From: Bacillota bacterium
GTDB taxonomy: Bacteria; Bacillota; Clostridia; Lachnospirales; Lachnospiraceae
Reading direction: 5' to 3'
NCBI GenBank assembly: GCA_023395555.1
Contig: JAEWYQ010000084.1
Location: forward strand, 62,001-126,000
DNA: 64,000 bases
This document shows positions 34,748-43,472 of the stretch, in pieces. Positions within the stretch are counted from its first letter, which is position 1. Each line of letters starts with the position of its first letter. The position numbers were made by a program, and so were the translations under genes. The notes below the pieces were generated by a model. That model saw only the letters and a list, made by a program, of their open reading frames with translations. It made no database searches and had not been told where the DNA came from.

Positions 34748-35125
34748 TTATCTGGTGCCCTTCGTCAGACGCATGACTTCCTTCCAGGTATCCCGCATTT
34801 CCCGGATATATCCTATGGCTTCCTCCAGAATCTCAACATTCTTCTTAATATTGCCTTCAACCAATCTGTTGTATACATGTTCATAGACCCGTTCAAAGCT
34901 CTCCGCCACCGGATAATCATGATTAAGAGTAGCGCGTAATTCTGTTATAATTTTCTCCGCCTTAATCACATTCAGATTAGCCTTGCTGTAATCCTTGTTC
35001 TCAATTGCATACACCGCCAGATTGCCAAACTTAATCGCCCCTTCATAGAGCAGCAGAGTGAGCTCCGCCGGAGATGCCGTCAGTATCTTACTGTCTTTAT
35101 AAGCCGCAGTAGCATTCATTGCCAT
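34748..35125 (-). CDS. fliS: Flagellin export chaperone FliS
   Basis: 125 residues, the normal length. Binds the C-terminus of newly made flagellin, prevents early polymerisation and delivers it to the export gate. In FliW/CsrA organisms it also lets flagellin be counted through FliW release. Typical features: AYKDSKILTASPAELTLLLY (with the conserved P-x-E-L), GAIKFGNLAVYAIENKDYSK and LNVIKAEKIITELRATLNHD, then a helical C-terminus ending in MRLTKGTR. The ATG lies 9 bases after GGAGG. It is encoded between fliD and the FliT-like gene and shares their sigma-D promoter upstream of flaG. Confidence 0.95.
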   Translation of the reverse strand: MAMNATAAYKDSKILTASPAELTLLLYEGAIKFGNLAVYAIENKDYSKANLNVIKAEKIITELRATLNHDYPVAESFERVYEHVYNRLVEGNIKKNVEILEEAIGYIREMRDTWKEVMRLTKGTR

Positions 35126-35168
35126 AATCCATATCCTCCACTATCAATATCCCTTGTTCTCCTGTACA

Positions 35169-36704
35169 CTATCTCTGGCCCGTTCCAAGCATGGCCGCCA
35201 GATTATTGCTCTGGGCATTCAGACTTGACATCGCCTTCTCCATGGCTGAGAACTGCTTGTAATAGCGATCCTCAATCTCCGTCAGCTTCTTCTCCAGGGC
35301 CTTCAGTTTATTCCCGTAGTCCTCTACCTGCTTCTTCATCTCCTTGTCATTATAGAAGGTCAGCGTGCTCCGAAGCGAGCTGCTCTTCCCCATGCTGTCC
35401 GCATAAGAGGAGTACATATTATCAGCAAACTTCGAGAAGACCGATATAACAGCCTGCGGGTTCTCCTCCAGTGCCTTCATCAGCTCATCGGCATTACCGG
35501 ATACCGTACTGTCATCCTTATCTCCGTCGATGTGCAGCAGACCCTTTTCCGTATAATCCATGCCTTTTACGCCGAAGGATGACAAGCTGTATTTCTTGCC
35601 ATTGACTTCTACGCTAAAGTTAATATCCGATCTCATTCTGTTGATCAGGGAACCAATGCCATCGTCCCTGCGAAGGAGGGAATCCTTGATCTTGGCCTCC
35701 CACTTCTCGATCTCCTTCTCGGACATAGCCTCCTTCTGCTCATCGGTCAAGGGCTCATAGCCTTTTGCAGAGGGCGCGTTGTACAGCTCGTTCATGGTTG
35801 TCAGAATCTCATTGTACTCCTTCACCATGCTCTTGATCTTATCATATACCGCCTGAGTGTCCTTCTTGACATTGATACTGACCGTACCTGTCCCTGTTTG
35901 TCCCAGCAGCTCAAAGGTAAGGCCGTTAACCGTCACTGTATTGGAAGAGCTCTTCATCTTAGCCCCATTGTATTCAAATTCGGCATCCTCAGCAGCTACC
36001 AGAGCCATGCCTGCACCGGCGGGGGCTGAGCCGTCGATCTTAAACGTGTCCCAATCCTTAATAACCGTTCCCAATCCCAGCTTATCCAGCTTAACTCCCG
36101 CTGCCTCTGTCGTCAGCGTAAAGGCTCCATCCGATCCGCTGGTCTTGGAGCTCAGGAAGAGGCGTTTCTGCGCATTATCAAAGGAAGCGTTGATGCCTGC
36201 GCTCTTCAGCTTGTTCACCAGCTCATTCAATGTTGTATCCTTGGTCACTTTAATGGGCTTATCATTAATCCTGAATTCCCCTTCATCACCCTCAATGACC
36301 CCCAGTTCCGCCATTGTGGTCTTCCCTGTCACTTCAAAGGGATTCCCGTCCTTTATGCCCTTCAGCTCGCCCCCCGTTACATACTGGGCAGTGGCCAGCT
36401 TGTCTATCTTGATCTGGTGATTTCCCTCTACCGCACCGTTACCGGCGGTCACCTTCACCTTACTTTCATCCGAGGAAGCGGCGCTTCTTACATTATATCC
36501 GCCTTGCAGCCTCATGCTGGACAGGGTTCCCGTATAAAAAGAGTATAGCTTCTTATTCAGCTCCTGCCACTTCTCCTGCTTCCATTCAAGCTTTATCTTG
36601 CTATTCTCTATCTTAGTTGACTTCATACGCTGCGCTTTCATAAGCTCAGTTATGATAGCATCCGTATCCAATCCGGATGCCAGGCCTGATAATTTTATCG
36701 CCAT
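35169..36704 (-). CDS. fliD: Flagellar filament cap protein FliD
   Basis: 511 residues. Forms the cap on the filament tip that folds arriving flagellins into place. N-terminus IKLSGLASGLDTDAIITELM is the FliD_N signature; a long coiled-coil runs through about 20-60. The C-terminal FliD_C part has SLSSFGVKGMDYTEKGLLHI and ends in coiled-coil with QSNNLAAMLGTGQ. The middle contains the usual beta-rich domains. The ATG follows GAGGAAT. It sits 11 bases after flaG and 44 bases before fliS, in the standard flaG-fliD-fliS-fliT order. No unusual features. Confidence 0.96.
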   Translation of the reverse strand: MAIKLSGLASGLDTDAIITELMKAQRMKSTKIENSKIKLEWKQEKWQELNKKLYSFYTGTLSSMRLQGGYNVRSAASSDESKVKVTAGNGAVEGNHQIKIDKLATAQYVTGGELKGIKDGNPFEVTGKTTMAELGVIEGDEGEFRINDKPIKVTKDTTLNELVNKLKSAGINASFDNAQKRLFLSSKTSGSDGAFTLTTEAAGVKLDKLGLGTVIKDWDTFKIDGSAPAGAGMALVAAEDAEFEYNGAKMKSSSNTVTVNGLTFELLGQTGTGTVSINVKKDTQAVYDKIKSMVKEYNEILTTMNELYNAPSAKGYEPLTDEQKEAMSEKEIEKWEAKIKDSLLRRDDGIGSLINRMRSDINFSVEVNGKKYSLSSFGVKGMDYTEKGLLHIDGDKDDSTVSGNADELMKALEENPQAVISVFSKFADNMYSSYADSMGKSSSLRSTLTFYNDKEMKKQVEDYGNKLKALEKKLTEIEDRYYKQFSAMEKAMSSLNAQSNNLAAMLGTGQR

Positions 36705-36715
36705 GTCTATTCCTC

Positions 36716-37135
36716 CTATCTCTTCTCATCCACCAGCAGACCGGCTATCTCCCATACCTTTTCCAGCATTTCAAGGGCTTCCTCCGGCGGAATCTCTTTG
36801 ATCACTTCCTCCGTCTCCCGGTCAAGGACCTTAATGGATACACGGTTGATCTCTTCATGATACGCAAACTCGCAACGAGTTCTATGCGCCTTCATCTTAT
36901 TATTTACTTTATTAACCGCATCCTTTACCTGTTCATTGGAACTTTTCTGGTTCTGCGCGCCGCTCTGTCCCTTATCGGCCTGACTGCCGGCCGCAACCTT
37001 CGGCACCGTTACCGGAACCTCTGTAATATTCATATCGGCTGCTTTCGGCTTCTGTACGCTCTGATCCGCCTGCTGCCTTGGAGCAGCCTTCCCGGGGTCG
37101 TTATAAATTGCCCCTGATAATGCTTCTACCGCCAT
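36716..37135 (-). CDS. flaG: FlaG family protein
   Basis: 139 residues. FlaG proteins affect filament length and are made with FliD. The conserved C-terminal domain is clear: RCEFAYHEEINRVSIKVLDR, ETEEVIKEIPPEEALEMLEK and VWEIAGLLVDEKR. The N-terminal half is a low-complexity, Lys/Gln/Ser-rich stretch without fixed structure. I chose the ATG behind GGAGGTG, although the frame is open further upstream. The leader holds a GGA-loop hairpin (37143-37154) identical to that of the secreted 707-residue gene, and a sigma-D promoter lies at 37254-37280. It is the first gene of the flaG-fliD-fliS-fliT operon. Confidence 0.92.
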   Translation of the reverse strand: MAVEALSGAIYNDPGKAAPRQQADQSVQKPKAADMNITEVPVTVPKVAAGSQADKGQSGAQNQKSSNEQVKDAVNKVNNKMKAHRTRCEFAYHEEINRVSIKVLDRETEEVIKEIPPEEALEMLEKVWEIAGLLVDEKR

Positions 37136-37142
37136 ATTAATG

Positions 37143-37154
37143 CACCTCCATGTG
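37143..37154 (-). promoter_or_regulatory. Predicted CsrA-binding hairpin over the flaG ribosome site
   Basis: CACATGGAGGTG with a CAC/GTG stem and ATGGAG loop, overlapping the Shine-Dalgarno site of flaG. The 15-base string CACATGGAGGTGCAT is shared exactly with the leader of the 707-residue secreted protein. Confidence 0.5.
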
Positions 37155-37253
37155 TATACGTCGTTATACAACGTCTGCTTATTTACCGAACGATCCTTAT
37201 CATGCTTCTGTCATCCTTGACTGCACTGTTATTGCACAGATCTTCTAATTGTT

Positions 37254-37280
37254 ATATCGGTAATGATTACTAAAATATTA
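37254..37280 (-). promoter_or_regulatory. Sigma-D promoter of flaG-fliD-fliS-fliT operon
   Basis: Minus-strand TAATATTT (37280-37273), 11 bases, ACCGATAT (37261-37254). The -10 is a strong sigma-28 element and the spacing is exact. The leader to flaG is about 110 bases. Confidence 0.75.
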
Positions 37281-37337
37281 ATAGCAAGGATCAAATTAAG
37301 ATACAAGAAGTTTTTATGAGACGATACAATGCGGAAT

Positions 37338-37374
37338 GTAAAAAACCCGCCCTGGCCATCCGTACACAGGACAG
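37338..37374 (-). terminator. Terminator after csrA
   Basis: An 8-bp stem with two wobble pairs (37347-37354 with 37367-37374), 12-base loop, then GTTTTTTA on the minus strand. It separates csrA from the flaG operon. Confidence 0.75.
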
Positions 37375-37403
37375 TTGAGGAGAGTCTTTTTCCAGTTATT
37401 TAA

Positions 37404-37625
37404 TCACTTGAATAATTTCTTTAGTATTTCTTCCGATACCGGGGCTTCCGCCGCTTCCTTATTAGATTCCTTAATCTGCAGATAGATCTCCTTACGGTAG
37501 ATGGCAACGGACTTAGGAGCATTTATGCCGATCTTCACTTGATCCCCTTTTACCTCCAGCAGGGTAATCTCGATATCATTGCCAATCATAATGGATTCAT
37601 TCACTCTTCTTGACAGGGCCAACAT
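37404..37625 (-). CDS. csrA: Carbon storage regulator / translational repressor CsrA
   Basis: 73 residues. Dimeric RNA-binding protein that blocks translation at GGA-containing leader hairpins; in Firmicutes its main target is flagellin mRNA. The conserved core is intact: [20 protein letters not shown] (with the RNA-binding Arg 6/7 region), [19 protein letters not shown] (Val/Ala/Arg 44 region) and a Glu-rich C-terminal tail. The ATG overlaps almost directly with the end of fliW (one base between stop and start) and has GGAGGG before it. FliW, encoded just upstream, is its antagonist. Predicted targets in this window are the leaders of the flagellin, flaG and the secreted 707-residue protein. 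Confidence 0.97.
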   Translation of the reverse strand: MLALSRRVNESIMIGNDIEITLLEVKGDQVKIGINAPKSVAIYRKEIYLQIKESNKEAAEAPVSEEILKKLFK

Positions 37626-37626
37626 A

Positions 37627-38094
37627 TTATCTGCCCTCCTTTGCAGCCTTATGGGCCTTCAGCCTCTCGTAGAAGCGGTATTTGATCTCATAATCCGCGT
37701 TCTCCACAATGACCTGGGCACCCTTGCGTTCATCCGAATTAATAATAAAAGGAGCTCTCAGATTAGCTGAAATCTTCTCAATCTCCTGGGGCACGGTAAC
37801 CGACACCAGAACTACAATATTCTCGTCCGTGAGATTTCCAAGGGATTTTAAAAGTTCGTCCTCCACCTCTGGGTTAAAATCCGGCCTGATAATAAAGGGA
37901 TTTATCACCGGTATCGCCAGCGCCGGCTCATCCAGGCTCTGAAGCCAGGAGATATCCGGCCGTTCGCCGCCTTCATTGTCATAAAGCAGTGTATATTTCT
38001 TATAATCCTCAAAGCCAAATATTCCGTCGGCAAAATATATTACCTTATCCTCATCCAGCTCTATTTCTCCAAAATGCCTCGTCTTCACCTGCAT
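37627..38094 (-). CDS. fliW: Flagellar assembly factor FliW
   Basis: 155 residues, normal length. Binds either flagellin or CsrA: when flagellin is exported, FliW is freed, binds CsrA and relieves repression of flagellin translation. Recognised by [59 protein letters not shown] and [22 protein letters not shown]-type strand pattern, then [20 protein letters not shown]. It precedes csrA with one base between them, the usual order. A sigma-A-like promoter may lie in the 139-base gap before it. Confidence 0.97.
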   Translation of the reverse strand: MQVKTRHFGEIELDEDKVIYFADGIFGFEDYKKYTLLYDNEGGERPDISWLQSLDEPALAIPVINPFIIRPDFNPEVEDELLKSLGNLTDENIVVLVSVTVPQEIEKISANLRAPFIINSDERKGAQVIVENADYEIKYRFYERLKAHKAAKEGR

Positions 38095-38150
38095 GATATC
38101 CGCCTTCCCTTTCCGATAATCTCCTCTTTAATGTAAATATTCCTGTCCCT

Positions 38151-38182
38151 ATTATATACGATTTATCCTGACTTTGCATCAA
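38151..38182 (-). promoter_or_regulatory. Possible sigma-A promoter of fliW-csrA
   Basis: Minus-strand TTGATG (38182-38177) and TATATAAT (38158-38151). The spacing is 18 bases to TATATA or 20 to TATAAT, so it is not ideal. It would allow fliW-csrA expression independent of sigma-D. Confidence 0.45.
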
Positions 38183-38233
38183 TAAAATGCTATATCCATG
38201 CACATTCCCTAATCTTTTCATTCTTTCCTTAAT

Positions 38234-39730
38234 TTACAGGAAATCCAGCAGCGTGCTCTGCACCACCTTGGACGCGGCAGACAGGGAAGCATTGTAAATT
38301 ACTCCGGCAGTACCATACTTTATAATTGTTTCCGCCATATCCGCATCCTCATTGGTGGAAAGCAGATCGGTGAAATCCACCTCCTGGTCGGAAAGCCGTT
38401 CCTCCGTAAGCTCCAGACGAACATACCGGCTGCCCAGATCGGCAACGGCCGTATTGATTCTGTCCTGCTCCTTGGAAGTAACCGTAATTCCTCTGGAGAA
38501 TGCGTCCTGCATGATCTCCTTCTTAAGCACCAGCTCCGTCTCCAGCTGTTCCCTCAGCTTTGTATAGCCTTCCTTATCCGCGTCACTCAAGGACACATCC
38601 GTCAGGCGCTTCTCCACCTCGGCGATAGTATTCTCTACTTCAACCACCTCATTCACCGCATTCAGAATATCATTGATCGATCTCCCGATCTGGTGGGAAA
38701 AAGCGTCCCTTCCCTCTGTATTAATGGTCAGCTTCTGGTTAAAATTCACCTCGTACTGAATCTTCTGGGCTTCCTGGGTATATGTGACCGACCCCTGCTC
38801 CGGCTTTGAGCTGTCCGTCATGGTACAGGTGAAATAGTGCTCCGGCTTCAATTCCCCGCTGGAAAAACTATTTTTCGTATAGGTCACGGACATATCCGAG
38901 GCCTGACGCACCAAAGCATACACATTCGAGCCAAAAATCAGCTCACCGGTCTCATGGATATAATGAACCTCATCCGGATCCGGCTGATACGCGTCCGCAT
39001 CGGTCAGGGAGCGTTTCTCAATGTTTGAAATCGCAGTCTGCGGCACATCTGCTCCATTGGCATCCTTAACAGAGTATGCTATCTCGTCCGGTACCTCATC
39101 GGCATCCAGCCTGTCATATGCCAGCTGTATCCGATAGATTTCATCCAGCTGGGGTGCCTCATCCAGATTTATGCTCCCGCTCTCATAAGCCTCCAGGGTC
39201 TTACCGCCCGTGCACCGGTTGAGAATCTGTATCTGCTTTCCGTTAAAGCGTTCTGTAATATCATAGGACAGATTGGATGCATCCTCCGTAAAGATCAGCG
39301 GGCTGTCCGTCTTATATCCGGTAAATACATACCTTCCGGCATAATTGGTATTCCCTTCCTGGTTGATCTGCTGCTGCATCTCCTCCAGATTCTTCACAAT
39401 GGCAGAGCGGTCGCTCGCCGTCAAGGTATCCGTGCTTCCCTGAACACAGTAGGTATTCATAGACTTCAATATACCGTTCACCGTAGTCATGGCGCTCTCC
39501 GTCACTTCCATCCAGGACTTGGCATCCGGAATATTCTTCTTATAATACTGCTTCAGCTCCGACAGATTCGTACGAAGCCTCAAAGCCCTGACCGCAATGA
39601 TGGGATCCTCCGAGGGTCTCTGAATCTTCTTCCCGGTGGAATACTGCTGCTCCAGGGAATCCAGATTTATCTTATTCTTATTGATATTCGTCATCATATT
39701 ATTCGTCATCATCTTGTTTGTAATTCTCAT
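38234..39730 (-). CDS. flgL: Flagellar hook-filament junction protein FlgL
   Basis: 498 residues, longer than the usual about 300, with an enlarged middle domain. Second junction protein between hook and filament. The N-terminus MRITNKMMTNNMMTNINKNK and the following LDSLEQQYSTGKKIQRPSED are typical, as is TNYAGRYVFTGYKTDSPLIF (FlgL hallmark). The C-terminus TDLLSTNEDADMAETIIKYG and ASLSAASKVVQSTLLDFL matches flagellin/FlgL D0. The ATG start follows GGCAGGAGGCAGG. It lies downstream of two flgK-like genes. The central insert (about 170-350) is not a domain I can name. Confidence 0.95.
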   Translation of the reverse strand: MRITNKMMTNNMMTNINKNKINLDSLEQQYSTGKKIQRPSEDPIIAVRALRLRTNLSELKQYYKKNIPDAKSWMEVTESAMTTVNGILKSMNTYCVQGSTDTLTASDRSAIVKNLEEMQQQINQEGNTNYAGRYVFTGYKTDSPLIFTEDASNLSYDITERFNGKQIQILNRCTGGKTLEAYESGSINLDEAPQLDEIYRIQLAYDRLDADEVPDEIAYSVKDANGADVPQTAISNIEKRSLTDADAYQPDPDEVHYIHETGELIFGSNVYALVRQASDMSVTYTKNSFSSGELKPEHYFTCTMTDSSKPEQGSVTYTQEAQKIQYEVNFNQKLTINTEGRDAFSHQIGRSINDILNAVNEVVEVENTIAEVEKRLTDVSLSDADKEGYTKLREQLETELVLKKEIMQDAFSRGITVTSKEQDRINTAVADLGSRYVRLELTEERLSDQEVDFTDLLSTNEDADMAETIIKYGTAGVIYNASLSAASKVVQSTLLDFL

Positions 39731-39799
39731 GCTTCCTGCCTCCTGCCCGAACCATCCCGGTCATAATGCAGCGCCTCATCCGTTCGGCACCGTTTCGCT

Positions 39800-41653
39800 C
39801 TATGCACCCATATAATTAATCAGCCTGTCATAAATCTCATCCATTACCGATATCACCTTTGCCGAAAGATTATAAGCATTCTGATACCGGACCAGATTCA
39901 TCGCTTCCTCATCCACATCCACACCGGATACGGACAGCCTCTGGTTTGTAATCGAATTCCGGATATTCGACTGGCTGTCGGAGAAGGTAAGAGCCTTATC
40001 CGTATCAATACCAATCTCCGCCACCAGGGTCTGGAAAAATCCATCCGGCGCCCCCTGCTTGAAGAGCATCTTATTCTCCTTCATGGCGATCAGCTTCTCT
40101 ACAATATCATTTGCCTCCACGCCTGCAGAAATATCTTTTGTAGTGGCCATGTATGAAGTATCCGCCATCAGCTTCTCATTCACGGTAAAATTCCCCGCCG
40201 TCATAAAATAATAGGAACCATAGAAAGGCTGATCATCCGGAATTTCTTCATAATATCCCCCCGTCTGGGAGTTAAACGTGGTATGGTCATAATACGGATA
40301 ATCATCCGAATCCGCCAGAGGGCCGAAGGTGTACTCCCTGCCGCCAATCTTGCCCGTCGCAGTAAAAAAATCCATCCCCGCCTTCCCGTTCCTATCCTGT
40401 CCGGTACGGTGTATCTCATTAAATGCTTTGGAAAAGGTTCTTACGAATTCATTCAGCTGATCCATATAATAAGGGATTCCCTTATAGTTGATGCTCTCAC
40501 CGACGCTGGAGGGCACATCGAGGGCATCCACCGCCACCTCGGTCTCCAGCTCAAAGGTATAGATGAATTTACCGTCGGCATCCTGCGTCACTTCAAAACC
40601 CGAATAATTGTAGTTGCGGTTCCCTACGGTTACAACACCTGTCTCCGGAATATTCAGCTTCTCCGCTGAATTGATATTGGTATCCGTCATGGTAATATAA
40701 TTATCCCCGGCTTCCGCATAGACATTACCCTTCAGATTAAACTGGTTGTTGCCGTCTCTTACCTCCAGAAGCGCCTGGAGCGTTCCGCCCAGAAAGGAGC
40801 TCCTCATGTCGAAGTCCTGCCCGTCTTTCCAATAGATATCATACAGACCTTCCGCATCGTTCTGGTTCACCTTCTTCTCTCTGGGAACCACCTTCAGCGT
40901 ATTATATTCCATTCCGTCCACCAGGCTGACTCCGTCCAGCTTCACCACGTAGCTGGTAACTCCGACGCCGTCCCCGACAATCTTCTCTGTCACCGATATA
41001 TTCGCAATCTCGGACAGCTCGTCTATCAGCAGTGCCCGCTGGTCTCTCAGATCATTGGCCTTGCTGCCGGTGACTTCAAGGGTATTAATCTGTTTGGTCA
41101 GCGACGCAATCTGCTGGGCGCAGGAATTGATTTGATCCACCCTGTTCCGAATCTCAAAATTACATTCCTTCTGAATGGTATTCATATTATTGGATAGGGA
41201 ATTAAAATATTCCGTCAGGCTCTTTGCATAATTCACCACCTGGGTACGGACATTCAGGCTGGAGGGATCCTTGGACAGCTCCTGCAGGCTGTCATACAGG
41301 GAATTATAAGTCGTGGTAAACCCCTTTAAGGTAACCTCGTTAAAATAATTCTCTATTTCCTTCATATAATACGCTTTTGAAGAATATTCACCGTATATGG
41401 TATTGTTCTTCCAGAATTTGGTGTCATAGTATTCTTCCCGCTTCTGTACCACTCCGGTCACAGCCACACCCGTGCCCGCCATTCCGTAAGTGGAGTTCAT
41501 CTTCAGGGCCCTGCCGGCCTGCAGCCCCATCACCTGTCTGGAATAACCGTCCGTCTCCGCATTGGCAATATTATGGGCCGTGGTATCCATAGCTCCTTTA
41601 TATGCATAAAGACCCGTGGTTCCTATATTTAATCCAAAAAATGTTGATGCCAT
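39800..41653 (-). CDS. flgK: Flagellar hook-associated protein FlgK, second paralogue
   Basis: 617 residues. First junction protein between hook and filament. It has the FlgK/rod-type N-terminus FGLNIGTTGLYAYKGAMDTT and NIANAETDGYSRQVMGLQAG, the helical segment LYDSLQELSKDPSSLNVRTQ, the motif LRDQRALLIDELSEIANISV, and the C-terminus with VDEEAMNLVRYQNAYNLSAK VISV-type D0 helix. It follows a diverged FlgK (41717-43450) with 63 bases between them. The two share the layout but differ strongly in sequence, so this is an old duplication rather than a recent one. The C-terminal helix and middle domains look complete in both. Confidence 0.9.
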   Translation of the reverse strand: MASTFFGLNIGTTGLYAYKGAMDTTAHNIANAETDGYSRQVMGLQAGRALKMNSTYGMAGTGVAVTGVVQKREEYYDTKFWKNNTIYGEYSSKAYYMKEIENYFNEVTLKGFTTTYNSLYDSLQELSKDPSSLNVRTQVVNYAKSLTEYFNSLSNNMNTIQKECNFEIRNRVDQINSCAQQIASLTKQINTLEVTGSKANDLRDQRALLIDELSEIANISVTEKIVGDGVGVTSYVVKLDGVSLVDGMEYNTLKVVPREKKVNQNDAEGLYDIYWKDGQDFDMRSSFLGGTLQALLEVRDGNNQFNLKGNVYAEAGDNYITMTDTNINSAEKLNIPETGVVTVGNRNYNYSGFEVTQDADGKFIYTFELETEVAVDALDVPSSVGESINYKGIPYYMDQLNEFVRTFSKAFNEIHRTGQDRNGKAGMDFFTATGKIGGREYTFGPLADSDDYPYYDHTTFNSQTGGYYEEIPDDQPFYGSYYFMTAGNFTVNEKLMADTSYMATTKDISAGVEANDIVEKLIAMKENKMLFKQGAPDGFFQTLVAEIGIDTDKALTFSDSQSNIRNSITNQRLSVSGVDVDEEAMNLVRYQNAYNLSAKVISVMDEIYDRLINYMGA

Positions 41654-41716
41654 ATAAACCTCATTCCCGCGCCTCTTTTGCGCATAATCCAGTCCGGAAT
41701 TGCCTGTATCCCGATA

Positions 41717-43450
41717 TTAGAACATCCTCATGATGATGTGTTCCAGCATCTCACTCACTACATTGACGTATCTTGCCGATGCATTATAGGCGTGCTGGAA
41801 TTTAATCAAATTCGTCAATTCCTCGTCGGAGGAAACACCGGTGACTCTTGACCGCTGATCATTAATGCTGTCCGCCATAGCCGTCTGATTCTCACTGATG
41901 GTATACAGCTGCTCGCCCCGGTTTGCCAGCTCCGCCACAAAAGCCGTATAATAATCACTGAAGTTATATTCCGTCAGGCTGTTGGGCGACAAAGCGGAAA
42001 ATGCGCTCTGCCATTTTGAAATCAGTTTCTGAGCCGCCTCGATATCGAAATCCCCGGTACCCTTGTTGCTGGCCAGGGGAAGCAGCGCATAGCTCTGCAT
42101 GATGGCCGGATTGACCTCAATCTCTCCCAGGGTAAACAAGGAATAGTTATCCGCGGGATCCTCATCCCGGTATATTCTGGTATAAACCGAATCGTAGGTG
42201 CCATCCTCCTTAAGATAGGTCACATACTCTTCCTCCCCGTACTGGGGCGTAGACTTACGTATGAATAAGGGCTCTCCCATGGTCTTGTTCTCATCCATAC
42301 CAACGGGCGCATTCTCTACATCCAATATCCTTGCCGTTGTTCCGTCCGAAAGGGTCACTTCCTTCGTGGGACACAGAACACTGTTTATCGTCGTAACAAT
42401 GCCATGGATCAACTGGTCAAACTGGGCCTGGGTTGACATGATTACCGAAGTATTGATGGAATTATTAAAATCAATTACCGCCGCATCATACTTGATATCA
42501 GATTCATAATTCTCTCTCTTTGGAATATCCGTATGATTCGCCTGTTTGTAGCCCCTGGCCGTCAGCAATCCCTTCAGGGAACCGATATCCGTATTATCCT
42601 TGGCCGCGGCGGCCCGATCCAGATTAAACACATCCTCATTGCCAAAAGCAACCCATACCGGCTTCAGCATCGGAGAGCCTTCGCTCAGCTTCGCCGTCCC
42701 CATCTCAAAGACCATATCCTCCGTTACAAAGGGAACGCCCTCCACATTGACACTAACCATAGCGTCAGGACCTTCTTTGTAAGTAATACGGACCAGCTTG
42801 CCCAGCTCATCCAGAAGGTTGTTGCGCTTGTCCCGGAGATCGTTGGCCCTCTCCATCCCATTGCTTTCATATTGGCGGATCTTCCAGTTCAGCTTCTGAA
42901 TCTCTTCACCGATCTCGTTGATTCTCTTCACCTGGTCATTGATCTGGGTGTTGAGATTCACCTGATAGTCACCTAGCTGCTTTGATATATTCTCCGCACG
43001 CTCGATAAAGGTGACCGCTGTCTGTATCACGGAAGCCCTTGTCACCACGCTGTCCGGTTCCTTGGCCAGCTCCTGCAGGGCCACCCACAGATCATTCATG
43101 GTATTCTGGAAGGCTTCTCCCTCCAGCTCTCCAAATAAGCCTTCTACTTCCTCCACCGCCTTGTACTGGGCTTCATAGAAAGCCTGTCTGCCAATCTCCT
43201 GGCGGTAGGACTGGTCCAGGAATACATCCCGCACCTGCTTAACCATGGCAAAATTAGCGCCTAATCCCTTCATCATGGGAGAGATATAGGATTCGCCCAG
43301 TTTTATATAATTAAAATCGGCAAGTACCGCCTGCTGCCTTACATAACCTGTTGTATCCACATTAGCCAGGTTATGAGAAGTAACATTCAAAGCCGCCTGA
43401 CTGACGTTCAGGCCTGATACGCCGATATATAAACCGCTCATTGAGCCCAT
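41717..43450 (-). CDS. flgK: Flagellar hook-associated protein FlgK, first paralogue
   Basis: 577 residues. N-terminus MSGLYIGVSGLNVSQAALNV and SHNLANVDTTGYVRQQAVLA, the flagellar rod/hook signature. The middle has LRDKRNNLLDELGKLVRIT and the long helices ISKQLGDYQVNLNTQINDQV. The C-terminus has GVSSDEELTNLIKFQHAYNA and ASARYVNVVSEMLEHIIMRMF, the FlgK D0 helix. It comes 22 bases after flgN, whose product is its export chaperone. Which of the two FlgK copies builds the normal junction is not clear; this one is in the canonical flgN-flgK position. Confidence 0.92.
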   Translation of the reverse strand: MGSMSGLYIGVSGLNVSQAALNVTSHNLANVDTTGYVRQQAVLADFNYIKLGESYISPMMKGLGANFAMVKQVRDVFLDQSYRQEIGRQAFYEAQYKAVEEVEGLFGELEGEAFQNTMNDLWVALQELAKEPDSVVTRASVIQTAVTFIERAENISKQLGDYQVNLNTQINDQVKRINEIGEEIQKLNWKIRQYESNGMERANDLRDKRNNLLDELGKLVRITYKEGPDAMVSVNVEGVPFVTEDMVFEMGTAKLSEGSPMLKPVWVAFGNEDVFNLDRAAAAKDNTDIGSLKGLLTARGYKQANHTDIPKRENYESDIKYDAAVIDFNNSINTSVIMSTQAQFDQLIHGIVTTINSVLCPTKEVTLSDGTTARILDVENAPVGMDENKTMGEPLFIRKSTPQYGEEEYVTYLKEDGTYDSVYTRIYRDEDPADNYSLFTLGEIEVNPAIMQSYALLPLASNKGTGDFDIEAAQKLISKWQSAFSALSPNSLTEYNFSDYYTAFVAELANRGEQLYTISENQTAMADSINDQRSRVTGVSSDEELTNLIKFQHAYNASARYVNVVSEMLEHIIMRMF

Positions 43451-43472
43451 AGATCACACCTCACCATATCTC

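Noticed and set aside
38098..38120. Plus-strand CCGATAA resembling a sigma-D -10
   Set aside because: No matching -35 at 11 bases and no plus-strand gene downstream.
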